32,692 bases of DNA, taken from IMG/VR virus record IMGVR_UViG_3300030098_004030, positions 1 to 32,692 of that record, one strand, 5' to 3'. Shown here piece by piece: positions 15,126-23,768 of the stretch. Origin of the DNA: a virus. The notes under the pieces are model-generated. The model had not been told where the DNA came from, ran no database searches, and was given only the letters and a program-made list of their open reading frames with translations. A program made the translations under genes and the position numbers. The stretch's first letter is position 1; every line of letters begins with the position of its first letter.

Positions 15126-16778
15126 TTATTTACCCAGTGCTTTTAATGCCTCAAGATAGTCTACATTAGGACTACCATCTTTTAAGACCAATGGATTTCT
15201 CGATCTTTGTAGTGCCATTGCTCGACTATTAAATGCAGTAACAGCTCGCAATTGTTTCTCCTTATCATCAGGGAAAAAACCATTGATCCTATCAAGGACT
15301 TTATCATAAGACTGGCCATCTTTCAATGCACCCTGAGTAGGATCAAACATCTCTTTGTACAAAGATACCCCTGCTTGTTCTGGCACACCCATATTCTGTA
15401 TGTCCATATCTGTTCGATCAGACATTTTAAACGCATCATTTTCTGTTGCATAAAACCGCTGTGATGAAGCAGGTATATTTACCTGTGGCTTCTTGGCTCC
15501 GGGTTCTAGCAACTCTCCAGCTCTCGCGCGTATTACCTCTGGACTTGCCATGTAAGGAGACATGCGACCAATCTGTTGCCGTTGTCTTAATATCGATAGC
15601 TGTCGTTCCAATGCAGCATCATCAAGCAGTGTGCGCTCCTCAAAGGTTACAGCCAACGGGTCTTTAGGTACAACACGTTTCAGTTCTTCATACGCATCAA
15701 AAGCATCTTGTGATATATCTTTACGTTCCTTCGCATCAATCTCAAAAGGTGTGTCATCTCCTGCATTTAAAGCATCAAAAACATCAGATGCACGACGCAC
15801 TAAATCTTCACTACCTAAATCTTCTACCTTTATTTCTTCTTTAAATACTGGTTTTTTCATTGGTGGCTTCATTCGTATTTTTGTACCACCACCCCTTAAT
15901 AAAGGTTTGTACGCATCATAGTATGCTTTATACTCACGTTCTTTTGCCTGTTTCTTTTGCTCAGCTGTGATGCCTTCAACATCTGACAATCGACCTGTAA
16001 CATTAGCCAAGTCTGTATCTGTTCCACCAAAAACATACTCACGAATAGTTTGTATTGCAGGATCGTCAGGAGCTTTACCTGTAGCTCTAACAAGCTGATC
16101 CATAAACTGATCTCCTACATCCTTTAACCTAATGCGTTCAAGTTCTTTTTGATTGGTTGCTTCAGGAAATGTCGCGTCACTTTTAGTTACTTCTGCCTCA
16201 CGACGAGCTTTATCTAAACCACCATGTAACGTACTATTCTTAGCCATAAACGCAGCATTATATAAATCTGCTTCTGTTACTGTAGGTTTTTGTAATTCCC
16301 CAATCAATCTGGTTTGTACAGCCTCTAGCTCAGAGTTAAAAATCTCCTTGCCTGTCGTTTGTTTATCTGCATAATCGCGTGCATCTCTAACAACCCGCAC
16401 CTGTTGTTGTCTAAACCTGCCTCCTTCTGTTGCACTAATCTGTGCTCTTGCTTTTTCATCACCATACAAACGCATACGATTTGTGTCATCTACACGATTT
16501 TGTTCTTTAATATTATAAAAAGCTCGTTCACTATTTATTTTTGCAAGCTGGAGATTTCCTCTCATTTGTTCGCGACGTATCGATGCAATCTCTTTTTGAT
16601 ATGCTCGCCAAGATTTTTCTTCATCAGCCAATACTTTTATTGCTGCATCACGGGCTGCACTTTCATTCTGAAAACGTGACAAAGCCTCATTATAGGCCAT
16701 CTCCATTGCACTGTTAATGCGTTGTTGATTAGTCTGATAATACATCTGTAGTATTTGTTGTGCTGCTTCAAACGACAT
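15126..16778 (-). CDS. Internal virion protein, helical, 550 aa
   Basis: Almost entirely helical. The N-terminus is Gln/Ala-rich (AAQQILQMYYQTNQQRINSAMEMAYNEAL), then a charged coiled-coil-like section (KEIASIRREQMRGNLQLAKINSERAFYNIKEQNR). No membrane segment. It lies between the 300-aa Ala/Gln-rich protein and the 2218-aa protein, with a one-base gap to the latter, the position of T7 gp15 or equivalent ejection proteins. Function inferred from context and composition only. Confidence 0.65.
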   Translation of the reverse strand: MSFEAAQQILQMYYQTNQQRINSAMEMAYNEALSRFQNESAARDAAIKVLADEEKSWRAYQKEIASIRREQMRGNLQLAKINSERAFYNIKEQNRVDDTNRMRLYGDEKARAQISATEGGRFRQQQVRVVRDARDYADKQTTGKEIFNSELEAVQTRLIGELQKPTVTEADLYNAAFMAKNSTLHGGLDKARREAEVTKSDATFPEATNQKELERIRLKDVGDQFMDQLVRATGKAPDDPAIQTIREYVFGGTDTDLANVTGRLSDVEGITAEQKKQAKEREYKAYYDAYKPLLRGGGTKIRMKPPMKKPVFKEEIKVEDLGSEDLVRRASDVFDALNAGDDTPFEIDAKERKDISQDAFDAYEELKRVVPKDPLAVTFEERTLLDDAALERQLSILRQRQQIGRMSPYMASPEVIRARAGELLEPGAKKPQVNIPASSQRFYATENDAFKMSDRTDMDIQNMGVPEQAGVSLYKEMFDPTQGALKDGQSYDKVLDRINGFFPDDKEKQLRAVTAFNSRAMALQRSRNPLVLKDGSPNVDYLEALKALGK

Positions 16779-16784
16779 AGTAAC

Positions 16785-17687
16785 CTACTGTTGAGGTGGT
16801 TTTTTAGGTGGAAATAAATAATCACGAAGAGCTTTTAAAGCATCAAGAGGAGTCTCAATTGTTTCACCAGTCACAGGATTGTATTGAGTAAATTGTACCG
16901 TCGGAGAACCCGTCTTCCCCCAGTTATCAATAGCCATAACGTAATCAGGTATTCGATTTCTTGTCATACCCTGTACTGCATCAACACCATTCACACCCAA
17001 AGTAGGCTTAGATAAATCCTCTACTGCCTTCATTCCTGCTGAAGCAGCCTCACCTGCCGATGTACTAATGCCCAACATCTTTGCTGCACCTGCTACAGTA
17101 TTCTTTGCTGCACCAGTAAGTTGCGCTTTCTGTTTGTTTAATGATTCATCCATCATAGCTTTTTGTGCTTGCAAACCACCAATCTGACTGGTTGCCTGTC
17201 CCAATCCACCAATCAAAGCCATAGCTGCCTGACGTTCCATAGCCTTACTTTGAAGTTGTTGTTGACGAAGACGATCCATTTCTTCTTGTTGTTGTATAGC
17301 CATTTGAGCATCACGTTGGGCTACAGACTGATCGACCTGTGCGCGTGCTGCCTGTGCTGTCTCCTTTAGTGCCTGCTGCCCTCTGAATGTTTCAGCCTGT
17401 CCTATGTCTGCAATCTGTTGTTGCTGTGCCTGACGGGCTATTGCTTCGCGTTCTGCTGTCTGTACTGGTGACATCGCCTCTGCTCTGAATCGTTCACGTT
17501 CAGCTGCCGTCAACCCTAAAGCGTCCTGCGCTGCGCGTCGTTCAAGTTCTCTCAAACGATCAACCTGATCAGGTGTCAGTTTTAAATCTTGTCCTGCACC
17601 ATACGCACCTACAGCTTGACTGCCAGACTGTAACATCTGACCTATACCGCCTGTCAATAGTGCTAAAGTAAAAGGATCTAAAGCCAT
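16785..17687 (-). CDS. Internal virion protein, Ala/Gln-rich, 300 aa
   Basis: The N-terminus is hydrophobic and Gly-rich (MALDPFTLALLTGGIGQMLQSGSQAVGAYGAG), followed by a long Gln/Ala/Arg helix (about residues 40-160) with another Gly-rich stretch (AAMALIGGLGQATSQIGGLQA). This resembles the small ejection protein of podoviruses (T7 gp14, P22 gp7 class), which often has a membrane-active N-terminus. The C-terminus carries a Pro/Lys tail (PPKKPPQQ). SD GAGG lies upstream of ATG 17687. First of the three-gene ejection set in transcription order. Confidence 0.65.
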   Translation of the reverse strand: MALDPFTLALLTGGIGQMLQSGSQAVGAYGAGQDLKLTPDQVDRLRELERRAAQDALGLTAAERERFRAEAMSPVQTAEREAIARQAQQQQIADIGQAETFRGQQALKETAQAARAQVDQSVAQRDAQMAIQQQEEMDRLRQQQLQSKAMERQAAMALIGGLGQATSQIGGLQAQKAMMDESLNKQKAQLTGAAKNTVAGAAKMLGISTSAGEAASAGMKAVEDLSKPTLGVNGVDAVQGMTRNRIPDYVMAIDNWGKTGSPTVQFTQYNPVTGETIETPLDALKALRDYLFPPKKPPQQ

Positions 17688-17694
17688 GCTAACC

Positions 17695-18360
17695 TCACAT
17701 GTAAAAACATTCTAGTGATACTGCCCATGAAACATTTTGTGTTTGTCCAGCAGTACTTGTAAAACTCAAACCTATATTGTAGCCATGTACAGCACTGGTA
17801 ACATCTGTCAATACTATACCATTGGTTGTCTGAGTACCGTCTATCAATATATTATGAGTACTCGCATTAGGTTGTTCGGCCACCACATGAGGTACACTTG
17901 ACCCTGTTATAGCCTTGTTGTTTAAGGATGCCCTCAGTATTGTCTCTCCATCTGTACCATCATTGTCTCGTACACTCTGATGCACCATAGACCACTGAAA
18001 AAATAATGTACATGGGCGCAGTATATCAAAGGTGATGTTGGTATAGGTTACAAAAACTCTAGGAGGATCAACTGTAAATCCCTGTCTGTTACTAATCCAT
18101 CGACTACAATACGATAAGTTCTGCTGTATTGCTCCATTGTAACGACCACCAAACACACCTGATACATTCACAGCCAAGTTCTGTATTGAATCGTACCGGC
18201 CCTGCATTATATGATGGGTGTCTACCCAAGGGTTTGCCAACTGTATATCTGATGCTGTCAACTCCTGTTGCTTAGATAACATCGCATCAAGGTTACTACG
18301 TACATCTGCTGCATCTAGCTTCTCACCTGTAGTCCATGTTTTAGGGAATGATATACTCAT
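17695..18360 (-). CDS. Tail appendage-like protein A, 221 aa
   Basis: Opens with SISFPKTWTTGEKLDAADVRSNLDAML, an N-terminal pattern (hydrophobic strand, TxGxKLxAxDVxxNLDAM) typical of phage tail or head-fibre proteins that dock on the particle. The rest is beta-rich with many Asn/Thr/Ser. ATG 18360 overlaps the stop of the previous gene (ATGA). One of three successive genes with similar N-terminal architecture. Could be a fibre, collar or head-decoration appendage. Confidence 0.6.
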   Translation of the reverse strand: MSISFPKTWTTGEKLDAADVRSNLDAMLSKQQELTASDIQLANPWVDTHHIMQGRYDSIQNLAVNVSGVFGGRYNGAIQQNLSYCSRWISNRQGFTVDPPRVFVTYTNITFDILRPCTLFFQWSMVHQSVRDNDGTDGETILRASLNNKAITGSSVPHVVAEQPNASTHNILIDGTQTTNGIVLTDVTSAVHGYNIGLSFTSTAGQTQNVSWAVSLECFYM

Positions 18361-19187
18361 TGTTCTCTCATTACTAAATATGTAACGTAGCTTTTATTTA
18401 TTGTTGTGTTCTGTGTACCAGAGCTCACAGTCTTTAAAGCCCAAGCATTACCCTGCACAAATCCTGCTGTGGTAACATACCTCTGTGATAATAAACCACG
18501 GCATTGTAGTCGCAATCCATATATTGTTATATCACTCGATGGTGCATACCACCAACACCCATATGCTGTTCTGTGAGGGGGTGTGTCTATTGTTGTACTG
18601 CTACTGTGTTCTCGTACAAACGCATGATTGTATATTGTACACCCATACGCATATTGAGTAGGATTCCCCCATACACTGGGAGACCCGGGAGAAGCACCAT
18701 CTATAGGTACATCAAAATCGTTTTGATTCTCCACAGCTTCCCATGCACCACCAGACGAGAGTTGGTACTCTAGCCATACTGCCCAGACACAACCATTGTT
18801 TGTCGTACTGTTTACTGGCGCATTAGATGATACCGTATTCTCAAAATCAAACTGCCAATACACACGTATTATATTTCCCGTCACAACGGGTTGTACCACT
18901 GTCCATTCCTGTACCGTTACAGCAGCATCAAAAGGAGGAGAGCTAGCTGTATTGGCATTGACAGTCACAGGTGTTGTATACTCATTACTGGCTGCAGCAA
19001 CAAGGATAATCCCACTTTTACCGTGACCACTGTTCAAACTAAAGACAGGTTGATCTAAACCCTCATTACGTACATTCTCGCCATCCAACTCAAAGGCATT
19101 GTTGACATCTGTAAACATCTGATTTAAATCTGTACTGGTTAGCTTATCCCCTCGAGTAGGAGGATTACTATTGGTTATTCGACTCAT
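18357..19187 (-). CDS. Tail appendage-like protein B, 276 aa
   Basis: The start is taken at ATG 19187, which overlaps the stop of the preceding gene (ATGA); a GTG at 19193 adds two residues. Begins MSRITNSNPPTRGDKLTSTDLNQMFTDVNNAFE, again the GDKLTxxDLNxMF docking-type pattern. The beta-rich body is Trp/Tyr/Asn-rich (VYWQFDFENTV, VWAVWLEYQLSSGG, GCWWYAPSSDITIYGLRLQCRG), suggesting a jelly-roll or carbohydrate-contacting fold. No catalytic motif seen. Confidence 0.6.
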   Translation of the reverse strand: MSRITNSNPPTRGDKLTSTDLNQMFTDVNNAFELDGENVRNEGLDQPVFSLNSGHGKSGIILVAAASNEYTTPVTVNANTASSPPFDAAVTVQEWTVVQPVVTGNIIRVYWQFDFENTVSSNAPVNSTTNNGCVWAVWLEYQLSSGGAWEAVENQNDFDVPIDGASPGSPSVWGNPTQYAYGCTIYNHAFVREHSSSTTIDTPPHRTAYGCWWYAPSSDITIYGLRLQCRGLLSQRYVTTAGFVQGNAWALKTVSSGTQNTTINKSYVTYLVMREQ

Positions 19188-19792
19188 CTCCACCTACCTA
19201 TAAATAAATGCTGCATCGATAACAACTGAAAGAGACAACGTGTACCATCCCCATCATTAAAGGCTGCATTGCGCACCTGTACACGTATCGTATTAGGGCT
19301 GGCAGTAACAGGCAAATCACACAACAACCTAAATGTTACTGTAGGTACAGGGATCTTATACGCATGGGCTACCTCAACACCATCGAACAATAACCTTATT
19401 GTACAATACTTAGGGTTATCACCTGAGTAGTATGTATAGTTATATACATGACTAGAAAACTCCCAGTGCAACATACCATTCTTTAAACCATCGATGGTAA
19501 ACTCGTCTACAGTAACCCAACCACCACCATACGTATTGTATGTCGGTCCGCGAAAATCATCTGTTACTGTGGTTGTATCCTCCAGCTCAGTAACATCACC
19601 ACGACGATACAATAACATTTTATGAAACGCACGATCTTGTAGGGCATCTTCATCGATAACTTCTGATGGAGTAATGGTACGATCAATACCTCCATTAAGG
19701 GTTGACTTGTACGCATTGTAGCCTTTGGTAAACTGTTTATAGTCTACTATGGCATTGTCCCTAGGATATGCTTCTGTCCATTTCTTACTCAT
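19184..19792 (-). CDS. Tail appendage-like protein C, 202 aa
   Basis: MSKKWTEAYPRDNAIVDYKQFTKGYNAYKSTLNGGIDRTITPSEVIDEDALQDRAFHKMLL, then a beta-rich domain (GGWVTVDEFTIDGLKNGMLHWEFSSHVYNYTYYSG). ATGA overlap with the nozzle gene upstream and with protein B downstream implies coupled translation and probably assembly of the three proteins at the tail. The first segment, with no strong hydrophobicity, may wrap on the nozzle. No homologue recognised. Confidence 0.6.
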   Translation of the reverse strand: MSKKWTEAYPRDNAIVDYKQFTKGYNAYKSTLNGGIDRTITPSEVIDEDALQDRAFHKMLLYRRGDVTELEDTTTVTDDFRGPTYNTYGGGWVTVDEFTIDGLKNGMLHWEFSSHVYNYTYYSGDNPKYCTIRLLFDGVEVAHAYKIPVPTVTFRLLCDLPVTASPNTIRVQVRNAAFNDGDGTRCLFQLLSMQHLFIGRWR

Positions 19793-21891
19793 AGTCGTTT
19801 ACCCTTTATTACCCTCATGCCTGATGCAGTAAAGTCTATGGCAAACCCTATGATATGCACGTCTGCATTGGTCTGTATGCGCCATTGAAAGTGCCCACAT
19901 GCCTTGCTGTGTACATCATACCGTATTGTTGTTACCAGTGGTTCTTCCCAGTATTTATCTGCATCAAGATAAACCTTATCATACACATTCTGATCGAGAA
20001 AATCTGCACGTTGCTGTACCAATGCTGTTGTTGTTTCTGCATTGTTATACTGAAAATCCATATAGTAATCCAATGCGATGTCTTGATCTCCACCTGTGGC
20101 CACAAAGAGGTACACATGGTGTATCTTCTTTTTGAGACTTGAATCACCCATATCTAGCCATGCACTGCGCATAGTACTTGTGAAGGCAGGATTATCAGCA
20201 ATGCTATCTCCAGACTTATTTTGTCCGGCAGCACGACGAGCAGACAAAACCATAATACCATGTTCATCATTACTGCTGGGTGCAGCATCAGCCATACCAA
20301 AAAGGACATCACCTTGAGCATTGACTATAAGCTGGCCTGCTGGAATCTCTTCTCTGATAGACCAGACATTTTTATCTGTATGCAATACCAATGCAAAATT
20401 ATTTACTGGGCTTCCATCAACAGGAAAATGTACAATGTATTCTCGACGTTTCCGCGAATATACCGCACTGGCTTTTACAAAAGCATCTTTGTTTATACGA
20501 GCAAACGTATCATGTAGGTGTGGAGTAATGAGCTGTACAGTAGGACTGGAGCTATATTCAGCATTTATATTTACAGCATACACACCATCATAAGATAAAA
20601 AGATCACACCTAGTGTGGGAACATGCACAATGGTATTGGTAGCCAATGTACCTACATGTTGTGTCAAAGGAAATGCAGCAAACGTAGGAAAGTCTCCACG
20701 TATAACATCGATGCTATACTCACGAAACACCAATAGATTATTAAAAAAGCTATACAGTCCTGTTATACCACCACCCTGTCTATGGCTCAGCAATATAAAA
20801 CTCAATGCACCATATTGATCTGGTTTGGTAGGATTGGAATAATACAATACCAAATCATTGTCTCTACCACCATCAATAAATAGACAGTCCTTGTATACAC
20901 CAATATACCTAGCACCCAGCGCAGGAAAGAGTGTGGAGTCCACCATCATAGGTGCTTGAGATCCCAATGAACTATCGGATACATCATCGATAAATACATC
21001 ATCACCATTATTGGGCACATCTGCTACGTAGTAATATGTATCTCCATCAAACTCTGCATCATCACTAAAGTTTTTGGTACGGTATATTCTGCGCGATACA
21101 ATATCATTATTGCCTGTAGGTATGTCGAGCACTATTGCATACCGATACTCAGCTACAGGTGTTGTCCATTCCACGGTATTACTGGCATCTGATAAAGGAC
21201 TTTCAGCACCTGCTGTATTGATAAAAGACATCTTATATCTATACTTGTTTTTCTTATCGTCAAGTGCAATACCCAAACCTTTGTTCTTATAGTCTGTGCT
21301 CACAGCTGGGGTATAGGCATCTCCTACAAATACCAATGATGCAAAATCCCCTGATGCTGACGTTGCAGTAGGATCAGTCTCTACATTCCATGCCACTGGA
21401 GCAGGGGGTAACTGATCAAACCCTAAAGGATACTCGATCAAATAGTTTGTTGTGTATGCTGTACATGGCCACAAATGACTTTTGCTAGGCTTGTCATATC
21501 CATTTACATAAATAACAAACCGCCCAAACTGTACATACTGTGTACCCAGCTCAGAGGTATTGGGTACAGTTCTGCCTGTTGACAGTTCATTTTTCTTAGG
21601 ACTACCATCAAAGTCATTGAGCTGGTATAGTGTACCGTTCTGCTCAAACAGTATACAGTCTTGTGCACCTTGATGACGTTGTACATAAAACAAACTATCT
21701 ACCTTTTGTGTAAGAAAAGGAGTCCAGTCATTTGCAGGATAGTTATATTTTTCATACCCAAAATGATTATCCCAGCCCCCTGTATACGTATTGATCTGCC
21801 AGTTCGTAAGCTCGAGCAGAGTGTCATTAGGCTGGGGAAAGTTTTGGAACAGACCTTTTAATTGTTTTACTTGTACATTCGTATCATTCAT
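19789..21891 (-). CDS. Tail nozzle / tail tubular protein B-like, 700 aa
   Basis: A large beta-rich protein with propeller-like repeats (DSLFYVQRHQG, CILFEQNGTLYQLNDFDG, FGRFVIYVNGYDKPSK, GVYKDCLFIDGGRDNDLVLYYSNPTKPDQYG, LLVFREYSIDVIRGDFP, GVIFLSYDGVYAVN). Blade-like units with N-x-L/V-x-x-x-D/S-x-G turns fit the T7 gp12/P22 gp10 nozzle family. It directly follows the adaptor gene (ATGA overlap), the conserved neighbourhood of that pair in podoviruses. Role: extends the tail tube from the adaptor and anchors appendages. Confidence 0.75.
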   Translation of the reverse strand: MNDTNVQVKQLKGLFQNFPQPNDTLLELTNWQINTYTGGWDNHFGYEKYNYPANDWTPFLTQKVDSLFYVQRHQGAQDCILFEQNGTLYQLNDFDGSPKKNELSTGRTVPNTSELGTQYVQFGRFVIYVNGYDKPSKSHLWPCTAYTTNYLIEYPLGFDQLPPAPVAWNVETDPTATSASGDFASLVFVGDAYTPAVSTDYKNKGLGIALDDKKNKYRYKMSFINTAGAESPLSDASNTVEWTTPVAEYRYAIVLDIPTGNNDIVSRRIYRTKNFSDDAEFDGDTYYYVADVPNNGDDVFIDDVSDSSLGSQAPMMVDSTLFPALGARYIGVYKDCLFIDGGRDNDLVLYYSNPTKPDQYGALSFILLSHRQGGGITGLYSFFNNLLVFREYSIDVIRGDFPTFAAFPLTQHVGTLATNTIVHVPTLGVIFLSYDGVYAVNINAEYSSSPTVQLITPHLHDTFARINKDAFVKASAVYSRKRREYIVHFPVDGSPVNNFALVLHTDKNVWSIREEIPAGQLIVNAQGDVLFGMADAAPSSNDEHGIMVLSARRAAGQNKSGDSIADNPAFTSTMRSAWLDMGDSSLKKKIHHVYLFVATGGDQDIALDYYMDFQYNNAETTTALVQQRADFLDQNVYDKVYLDADKYWEEPLVTTIRYDVHSKACGHFQWRIQTNADVHIIGFAIDFTASGMRVIKGKRL

Positions 21892-23195
21892 GGGATTCTG
21901 CGCAATGGTGTAAACATGGGTACAGTATCAACACCGCTCTCCTTCATAAAGCCTTTGATAAAACGACGTGGTTTCTGAGTCAAGAAGCGTTCTTCCATCT
22001 TTATTATCTCATCCATATATTTCTTTCGATATATACCACCCAAAGATAAGTTGTCATGTTTATTCAGTATGTCCCACAAACAGGCATAAGCTAAACATAT
22101 ATGATGACTCTGAGGTAACTGAGGTGTATCGGTATCTTCCACCAATCGTGGTGGTCTATAAATATATCGTAAAGACAATTCAAAATCTTCATTCTGTCTA
22201 GGATAAAGTCTCAGCTGTTGTCTATATCCCTCGGGGTATCCAAACTGACTGTTGCTTAGTACAAATGTACCATTCGCAAATTCTGTCTCTGTAAACTCTA
22301 CAAACTGTGTACTCGCATACTCAGGATCTACTTTATTGATTTCATACACACCTTTAAACTTAGGTGCATCGCTGTCATCAACAATATATACACGACGAGC
22401 ATACGGTTTATTATCGGGTAAAGCCGCATAAGTTATCTGCAACACTTGATTGTCGGCCAGCTCAATAGGAGAAGAAAATGGAGATAAACCAGACTCAACC
22501 TCACTGGCTACCCCATTCTTTTCCCACTTTAAATATGTCTGAGCGCATCGTACAGTACGCACACCCTTACCTGCTGTACTTGTTGATACTGCAACAGTAG
22601 GAGGCACGGGAGGAGCAGTCAACATAAAGTCGTCTTGTATCACCCAGTAGTTAGGTATATTTACTTCATCAAGAGGCATGTTGTAATACTCATCCTCAAA
22701 ACGTGTCATGGGTATATACCGACCCACCTGTGTAGGTGCAATGGTCAAAGACCGACGACCCACCTGTAATAAAGCTACACAGTCTACAGGCATACGTATA
22801 AATCTATTCTTGAATCGTATAGACTGTGAGCCAGAATACGATACATTTCCTTCTACAAAACATTCATTTAGATTACCCGGAGCATTGTACAAAACCTCAT
22901 ACTCTACTCCTTCGATCTCAACGATGTTGCCTTCAGCCCAAGCAGGTAAACCCAATGTTGCATACAAAGTAGTTAGCTTTGTTGACATATTGTACGTTGC
23001 TGTAGCTGATACGGTCTGATCTTCATATACCTCTACCTTTACTTCCTTCTGTGCAAAGGTAAACTCTTTTGAGCTGAACAACATACGGTAGTAATGATTG
23101 ATAATGTTGTCTACCTGTTTGTTGTAATCAACATTAGCCGATGGGTCATAGTCTATGACATTGGCAATATATTCTCGTATGTCCTTGAGGTTCAT
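21888..23195 (-). CDS. Head-to-tail adaptor / tail tubular protein A-like, 435 aa
   Basis: The N-terminal helix set (MNLKDIREYIANVIDYDPSANVDYNKQVDNIINHYYRML) and C-terminal region (QLPQSHHICLAYACLWDILNKHDNLSLGGIYRKKYMDEIIKMEERF) are the helical bundle halves of gp11/gp4-type adaptors. The central beta region (about residues 180-320) includes an apparent Ig/fibronectin-like insertion (YLKWEKNGVASEVESGLSPFSSPIELADNQVLQITY), making it about twice the length of T7 gp11. It bridges portal and nozzle. A weak GGTG SD precedes ATG 23195; the terminator for the capsid genes lies just upstream, so part of its expression depends on read-through. Confidence 0.75.
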   Translation of the reverse strand: MNLKDIREYIANVIDYDPSANVDYNKQVDNIINHYYRMLFSSKEFTFAQKEVKVEVYEDQTVSATATYNMSTKLTTLYATLGLPAWAEGNIVEIEGVEYEVLYNAPGNLNECFVEGNVSYSGSQSIRFKNRFIRMPVDCVALLQVGRRSLTIAPTQVGRYIPMTRFEDEYYNMPLDEVNIPNYWVIQDDFMLTAPPVPPTVAVSTSTAGKGVRTVRCAQTYLKWEKNGVASEVESGLSPFSSPIELADNQVLQITYAALPDNKPYARRVYIVDDSDAPKFKGVYEINKVDPEYASTQFVEFTETEFANGTFVLSNSQFGYPEGYRQQLRLYPRQNEDFELSLRYIYRPPRLVEDTDTPQLPQSHHICLAYACLWDILNKHDNLSLGGIYRKKYMDEIIKMEERFLTQKPRRFIKGFMKESGVDTVPMFTPLRRIP

Positions 23196-23205
23196 ATCAC
23201 ACCAT

Positions 23206-23242
23206 AAAAAAAATGGTTGGGCATATTATAATACACCCAACC
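23206..23242 (-). terminator. Intrinsic terminator after capsid/decoration genes
   Basis: On the minus strand GGTTGGG (23236-23242) pairs with CCCAACC (23215-23221) across a 14-nt AT-rich loop, then a run of Ts (A-run 23206-23213 on plus). It would reduce transcription from the capsid genes into the tail genes, a common way to set high capsid dosage. Confidence 0.8.
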
Positions 23243-23261
23243 TGTTGGAGATTGTTAGTCT

Positions 23262-23759
23262 TTAGAACTGAGGTAATACATAAACATTAGCAACATTACC
23301 TGATTCAGCAGATACAGCCCAAGCAACAATGTGTGCTTGTTGTACAACTGTTCCTGCTGTAGTTCCAGTTCCATCGCCTAGATCTGTTCTAAACTCTGGA
23401 GCTTTCTCAGCACGTCCAGCAGTAGATGATGCAACCAAACGATCAGATTGAGCGATACCACTATCAACATTCGCTGAACAAATACCTCTAATGCAGATTC
23501 GTATATTACCATCTATTGATGCTGATTCTAAAGCTACACCAATACCTAAGTTAGATATGGCTGTTGCAGTTAGTTTTTTAACATACAATACTTTGTCAGA
23601 ATCATCGGATTGATTTAAATCGAGGGTTACAAAGTCCCCTGCTACGATTGCTTCTGCCGCAATAAATACCTCTTCAATTCGACGGTTAGACGCATCAACT
23701 GAAGAACCAGTTGTATCTGCCGCTTTATCAAGACGTTGTAATAAGTTTTGTGAAGCCAT
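23262..23759 (-). CDS. Capsid decoration / head fibre-like protein, 165 aa
   Basis: Pattern AIVAGDFVTLDLNQSD ... NLGIGVALESASIDGNIRICIRGICSANVDSGIAQSDRLVASSTAGRAEKAPE resembles DUF2190-type and lambda gpD-like decoration proteins: AGDxV, IGVALESAxxDGxIxIxIxG, GIxxxDxLVxSxxAGRA. The N-terminus (MASQNLLQRLDKAADTTGSS) is a short helix. It sits immediately after the major capsid gene with SD AGGAGA and before a terminator. Expected to cap or stabilise the capsid lattice. Confidence 0.7.
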   Translation of the reverse strand: MASQNLLQRLDKAADTTGSSVDASNRRIEEVFIAAEAIVAGDFVTLDLNQSDDSDKVLYVKKLTATAISNLGIGVALESASIDGNIRICIRGICSANVDSGIAQSDRLVASSTAGRAEKAPEFRTDLGDGTGTTAGTVVQQAHIVAWAVSAESGNVANVYVLPQF

Positions 23760-23768
23760 TGTTATCTC

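Noticed and set aside
16359-16679. Cys/Ile-rich plus-strand frame
   Set aside because: Antisense shadow of the 550-aa internal virion gene; no SD or separate transcription signal.
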